From an uncultured Bacilli bacterium (GTDB lineage: Bacteria; Bacillota_I; Bacilli_A; RF39; UBA660): a DNA stretch of 18,057 nt. Where the stretch lies: positions 1 to 18,057 of the forward strand of contig CANQIM010000010.1 of NCBI GenBank assembly GCA_947624075.1, given 5' to 3'. The translations under genes were made by a program, and so were the position numbers. Below the pieces are notes generated by a model. That model saw nothing but the letters and a program-made list of their open reading frames with translations, searched no databases and was not told the origin of the DNA. Shown here piece after piece: positions 15,096 to 18,057 of this stretch (position 1 is the first letter of the stretch; the number at the start of each line of letters is the position of its first letter).

Positions 15096-15359
15096 TCAAC
15101 TTTCTATTATTTTTCTTATTTCATCATAAATACTCTCATCTATAGGGCATTCTAATTTTTTTTCTAATATTTTTGTTTTTTGAGCTTTTTCTAAAACATC
15201 AATATCTTTCTTAATATATGCTCCTCGCCCATTTAATTTTCCTGTTTCATCAACTTTTACTTCGCCTTCTTTATTTCTAACTATTCGTAAAAGTTCTACT
15301 TTAGGAAGATTTTCTTTGGTAACAACACACGTTCTTAAAGGAATTTTTCTTGTTTTCAT
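15096..15359 (-). CDS. rnpM: YlxR/RnpM family RNA-binding protein
   Basis: Small basic protein of the YlxR family, which in Bacillus is reported to bind and modulate RNase P (RnpM). It has the pattern IPLRTCVVTKENLPK and the conserved GRGAYIKKD (44-52). Length is 87 residues, as expected. The start codon overlaps the nusA stop codon (TAATG), so translation is coupled. It ends in TGA, the only such stop among the genes of this window, and 11 bp later infB starts. In Bacillus an L7Ae-like gene (ylxQ) lies between rnpM and infB; there is none here. Confidence 0.95.
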   Translation of the reverse strand: MKTRKIPLRTCVVTKENLPKVELLRIVRNKEGEVKVDETGKLNGRGAYIKKDIDVLEKAQKTKILEKKLECPIDESIYDEIRKIIES

Positions 15360-16561
15360 TATCTAAAATTAATTCCTGCTTCTTGAGCTTGTTCTGTTGT
15401 TTTTATATCAATTTTAAAGTGTGTTAATTTAGAGGCTAGACGAGCATTTTGTCCTTTTTTGCCGATTGCTAAAGAGAAATTATCGCCATCAGCAATTACC
15501 ATAGCTTCTTGTTTTTTAGGATCAGTTATTGCAACTGTTAAATCTTTAGCTGGTGATAAGGCGTTTTCGATAAAAATAGCTGGATCTTTATCATAACGAA
15601 TAACATCTAATTTTTCACCGTGTAACTCTTCAATAATACGTGCTATTCTAGAACCTTTTTCACCAATACATGCTCCAATAGGATCAACATTTGGATTTTC
15701 AGAGTAAACAGCTACTTTGCTTCTATTGCCAGGGTCTCTAGCAACACTGTAAAGCATTACAGTACCATCTGATAATTCTGGTATTTCAAGTTCAAATAAT
15801 CTTTTAACAAAGCCATAATGACTTCTGCTTAATAAAACTAATAGATTCTTGCCACTGTTATCAACTTTGGAAACATAAACTTTAATTTGAGAACCCATTT
15901 CAATTTTTTCACCAGGAATTATATCTTTTTTAGGTAAAATACCATTTGTTCTACCTAAGTCAATAAAGTAATTATCAGTATCTTCTAAGGCAACAGTACC
16001 AATTAATAATTCATCTTGCTTATCACCAAATTCATCCATAATTGAATTTCTTTCAGCTTCTCTAATCTTTTGAATTACTACTTGCTTAGCTGTTGAAGTT
16101 GCTACTCTACCAAAGTCTTTTGGTGTGACTTCAGTATCTATAGTATCGCCAACTTCCAATGTCTTATCAATCTTTTTAGCATCACTTAACTTAATTTCAA
16201 CTTCTGGATTAAAATAAGAAATTGTCTCTTTTACTTTTGGCTTTTCTTCACCATCTTCTTCCTCGATAACTTCTTCTTCAACTTTTGTATCTTTTTCATC
16301 ATCTAAAGCATAGCTTTCAAAAACATAATCATCATATTCTTCTTTTGTCATCTTATCATCAGGAACAACAGTTAAATATGAATATACTTTAATTTCTCCA
16401 GTATCCCTATCAAATAAAACTTTAACATTTGTCTTTGATTTAAAATTCTTTTTATAAGCAGATGTTAAAGCTAATTCCATAGCACTATACACTACTTCTG
16501 GATCTATATTTTTTTCTTTAACTATATTATCAAGTGCTTTTTTAAATTCTTTACCATTCAT
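15359..16561 (-). CDS. nusA: Transcription elongation/termination factor NusA
   Basis: Modulates pausing, termination and antitermination of RNA polymerase. Domains in order: N-terminal polymerase-binding domain (1-65 and 122-180), S1 (about 187-245), KH1 with GEKG (300-303) and KH2 with GKKG (367-370). The protein is 400 residues, about 30 longer than Bacillus NusA, because of an acidic insertion of about 45-55 residues (within 66-122, with EEEVIEEEDGEE) in the N-terminal domain. The AAGGAG ribosome binding site is inside the end of rimP, which stops 1 bp before the nusA start codon. It overlaps rnpM by one base. RNA-binding motifs are intact. Confidence 0.96.
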   Translation of the reverse strand: MNGKEFKKALDNIVKEKNIDPEVVYSAMELALTSAYKKNFKSKTNVKVLFDRDTGEIKVYSYLTVVPDDKMTKEEYDDYVFESYALDDEKDTKVEEEVIEEEDGEEKPKVKETISYFNPEVEIKLSDAKKIDKTLEVGDTIDTEVTPKDFGRVATSTAKQVVIQKIREAERNSIMDEFGDKQDELLIGTVALEDTDNYFIDLGRTNGILPKKDIIPGEKIEMGSQIKVYVSKVDNSGKNLLVLLSRSHYGFVKRLFELEIPELSDGTVMLYSVARDPGNRSKVAVYSENPNVDPIGACIGEKGSRIARIIEELHGEKLDVIRYDKDPAIFIENALSPAKDLTVAITDPKKQEAMVIADGDNFSLAIGKKGQNARLASKLTHFKIDIKTTEQAQEAGINFR

Positions 16562-16562
16562 T

Positions 16563-16814
16563 TTAATTTTCTCCTTTTTCCTTTGAAAATATATCTAACT
16601 CATCAATATCATCAGATAAATATTTACTTTCATCAATCTTTTCATTAATAATTTTTGATGCCTCAGTAATTTTATTTAAATCAATTACTTCACTACTATC
16701 TAAAACGATGTTAAATATTTTTTTCCCCTCTTCTTCACTTGTGTAAACTTGATCAATTACTACATTCAAGTCTTTAATACTATCGCCTATAATTTTTTCT
16801 ACTTCTTCTTTCAT
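16563..16814 (-). CDS. rimP: RimP, N-terminal domain only
   Basis: Ribosome maturation factor needed for early 30S assembly. The 83 residues match the N-terminal half of RimP (alpha-beta, VVIDQVYTSEEEGKKIFNIVLDS, EASKIINEKIDE), then stop where the conserved SSPG-ER-L element should lead to the C-terminal SH3-like domain. Full-length RimP is about 150 residues. Its stop overlaps the nusA ribosome binding site and nusA begins at once, so there is no room for a missing half here, and I see no frameshifted remainder. The start was set at 16814 with AGGAGG just upstream; a start at 16853 would begin inside the leader hairpin. It is first in the operon. Confidence 0.75.
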   Translation of the reverse strand: MKEEVEKIIGDSIKDLNVVIDQVYTSEEEGKKIFNIVLDSSEVIDLNKITEASKIINEKIDESKYLSDDIDELDIFSKEKGEN

Positions 16815-16833
16815 AGTCCTCCTATTAAATAAT

Positions 16834-16858
16834 AAGAAGTGGGGCTCTCCCACTTCCT
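16834..16858 (-). promoter_or_regulatory. 5' leader hairpin of the rimP operon
   Basis: GAAGTGGG and CCCACTTC pair perfectly (16836-16843 with 16849-16856, 5-base loop), extendable by an A-T and a G-T pair. It begins about 4 nt from the predicted transcription start and ends about 11 nt before the AGGAGG of rimP. The following T content is modest, so a 5' stabilising stem is more likely than a terminator. Confidence 0.6.
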
Positions 16859-16868
16859 GTCTGTAAAG

Positions 16869-16897
16869 ATTATATCATATATTTTTTTAATTACCAA
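16869..16897 (-). promoter_or_regulatory. Promoter of the rimP-nusA-infB operon
   Basis: On the minus strand: TTGGTA (16897-16892), a 17-bp spacer, TATAAT (16874-16869) with an extended -10 TG. The start is expected near 16862. Upstream (16898-16981) it is very AT-rich and contains degenerate repeats of about 20 bp. Confidence 0.8.
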
Positions 16898-16898
16898 G

Positions 16899-16981
16899 TA
16901 TTTTTTATAGTAATTTGTGTACTTTTTATAATAATTTAGGCATTTTTTGCTAATTTGTATACCTTTTAGACTATTTTTGTA
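16899..16981. repeat. Degenerate AT-rich repeats of about 20 bp
   Basis: Four imperfect units (16899-16919, 16920-16940, 16941-16959, 16960-16981) each have a T-run followed by a TAATTT-like core. Their spacing of about two helical turns places them next to the rimP promoter, on its upstream side. They may be UP-element-like or chance in an AT-rich gap. Confidence 0.4.
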
Positions 16982-16995
16982 ATTATATATTTGAA

Positions 16996-18042
16996 TTATT
17001 TATAAGACTTCTTTTCAGTTAATTGTTCTTTAGTAATAAATTTAGGTACATATAGATAATCACTTAAAACTGCATAAACGCCATTATCATTAACGATAGC
17101 TTCTTCATTTAAAGTAACTAAATCATCGATATTTGTATTATACATTGAAGCAAATTCAGCTAAAGAAATATTTTTATCAAATAAAACTGAATAAGTGTAG
17201 TATTTTAAGTCATTAAGTGCTATCTTATAGCGTAAAATTAATTTTTCACCAACTTTTAAGTCATCACTATATTTATTATTTAGTGTTTTTAGCATATGAA
17301 CAGAAGTATTGCAGTCATTAGCTAATCCTTCTAAAGTATCACCACTTTGAACAGTATAAAGACGAGTTAATAAAACTTCATCGCTAGTGTTTTTATCTAC
17401 TTCAGTAACTGTTTGATACTTAGCAACCTCAACTTGTTCAGTACTTTTTTTAGTAGTAGTTCCACCTATTACAAGTGCACAAGCTACTGATGCATAAATT
17501 ATATTTCTGTTACGAAGAACATATTTAATAGGTGTATCTTCTTTAATTTTTTCTAATTTAGAAAATTGATAAACTGCTTCAGCACATATATGTAGTAGTC
17601 CTCTTTTTAAATAAATGTTAAAATCGTTACCTGTAATTCCTTCTTCGTCTAGTATCTTATTAAAAGAATTGTGTCTTTTAGGAAAAGATTTTTCTTTTTC
17701 TTCTTTTCTTACTTCTTGATAAGCTTTTCTGATTTTATTTAAAGAAGAAATATTTTGAGCTTGTTTAGATTCTTTATTAGCTTTGGTCTTGCTTTTTTCC
17801 ATACGCATATGTTCATAGTATTTTTTATCATATTCTAATCTCTTTATATCATCTTTTAAAACATCATAGGCTTCATAAACTAATCTTAACATTTTAGCAC
17901 TTTTTTCTTGTTCTTCTTTAGTTTTATTTAAACATGAATCCGGATGATAAAGCTTGGCTAAAGAACGAAAGCTTTTTTTAATAGTTTCATCTGATGCATC
18001 TACTTCAACCCCTAAAATTTTATAATAATCAATAAAATTCAT
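16996..18042 (-). CDS. J-domain membrane protein with LysM domains
   Basis: Residues 3-75 form a J-domain with HPD at 33-35, which stimulates the ATPase of DnaK-type chaperones. A basic, coiled-coil-like segment (about 75-125) and a second helical segment (about 125-170) precede one hydrophobic stretch, IIYASVACALVIGGTT (181-196). After a linker comes a clear LysM domain, YTVQSGDTLEGLANDCNTS through KVGEKLIL (229-270). A second, weaker LysM-like segment lies at about 281-333, ending YLYVPK. The predicted layout is J-domain inside and LysM outside, where it could bind peptidoglycan. The start was set at 18042 because GGGGG lies 6 nt upstream; the ATG at 18048 is too close to it. This combination of domains is unusual. 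The gene is upstream of the rimP promoter, same strand. Confidence 0.85.
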   Translation of the reverse strand: MNFIDYYKILGVEVDASDETIKKSFRSLAKLYHPDSCLNKTKEEQEKSAKMLRLVYEAYDVLKDDIKRLEYDKKYYEHMRMEKSKTKANKESKQAQNISSLNKIRKAYQEVRKEEKEKSFPKRHNSFNKILDEEGITGNDFNIYLKRGLLHICAEAVYQFSKLEKIKEDTPIKYVLRNRNIIYASVACALVIGGTTTKKSTEQVEVAKYQTVTEVDKNTSDEVLLTRLYTVQSGDTLEGLANDCNTSVHMLKTLNNKYSDDLKVGEKLILRYKIALNDLKYYTYSVLFDKNISLAEFASMYNTNIDDLVTLNEEAIVNDNGVYAVLSDYLYVPKFITKEQLTEKKSYK

Positions 18043-18057
18043 AAACATCCCCCTTTT

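Noticed and set aside
1..18057. Mycoplasma-type code (TGA = Trp)
   Set aside because: Tryptophans are TGG throughout, rnpM ends in TGA at a sensible length, and long frames run without in-frame TGA. Code 11 fits.

Overview
The window is AT-rich bacterial DNA with short gaps, strong AGGAGG-type ribosome binding sites and low-GC codon use. It reads as an anaerobic member of the Bacillota (Firmicutes), possibly one of the small-genome gut Bacilli lineages near Erysipelotrichales/RF39. Three things support this. The rimP-nusA-rnpM-infB-rbfA block and a SpoVD/Pbp2B-like PBP with a PASTA domain are Firmicutes-type. WXG100-type proteins are present. A superoxide reductase (desulfoferrodoxin) suggests anaerobic life. 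The standard code (table 11) fits: tryptophans are TGG, and one gene (rnpM) ends in TGA. Of the 20 genes, by my count, 16 end in TAA, 3 in TAG and 1 in TGA. The lineage is inference; the gene content is read directly.

Layout. Positions 1-72 do not fit the gene that follows and may be a contig-end artefact or a rearrangement. Positions 73-936 hold the 3' part of a class B penicillin-binding protein, followed by a terminator. Positions 1163-5115 are the most unusual region: six same-strand genes for WXG100/type VII (ESX-like) secretion-type proteins. They are a 494-residue repeat protein with a C-terminal WXG-like domain, two small helical WXG proteins, a 387-residue fusion of a helical N-terminus to a phosphodiester-glycosidase (NAGPA-type) domain, then a classical WXG100 protein and a 90-residue partner behind their own promoter. 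The two promoters are nearly identical (TTGACT, 17-bp spacer, TGT-TATAAT). No EssC-type ATPase or other machinery gene lies in the window.

Positions 5163-5875 (minus) carry a superoxide reductase overlapped by a YusI/Spx/ArsC-family thiol protein. Divergent from them, 5932-7834 encodes a NatAB-type ABC exporter; the two candidate promoters overlap. Positions 7879-11519 (minus) hold a DUF1292-like small protein translationally coupled to a 1118-residue, mostly helical protein of unknown function.

Positions 11806-16814 (minus) form the conserved transcription/translation operon: rimP, nusA, rnpM (ylxR), infB, rbfA and an unknown 247-residue protein. RimP is reduced to its N-terminal domain, ylxQ and ylxP are absent, NusA carries an acidic insertion, and a terminator-like hairpin sits between infB and rbfA. 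The operon is preceded by a good promoter and a 5' hairpin. The window closes with a membrane protein that joins an N-terminal J-domain to C-terminal LysM domains (16996-18042, minus), an unusual architecture.

Several start codons were placed from ribosome binding sites downstream of the longest possible open frame: superoxide reductase, YusI-like, DUF1292-like, the 247-residue protein, rimP and the J-domain protein.
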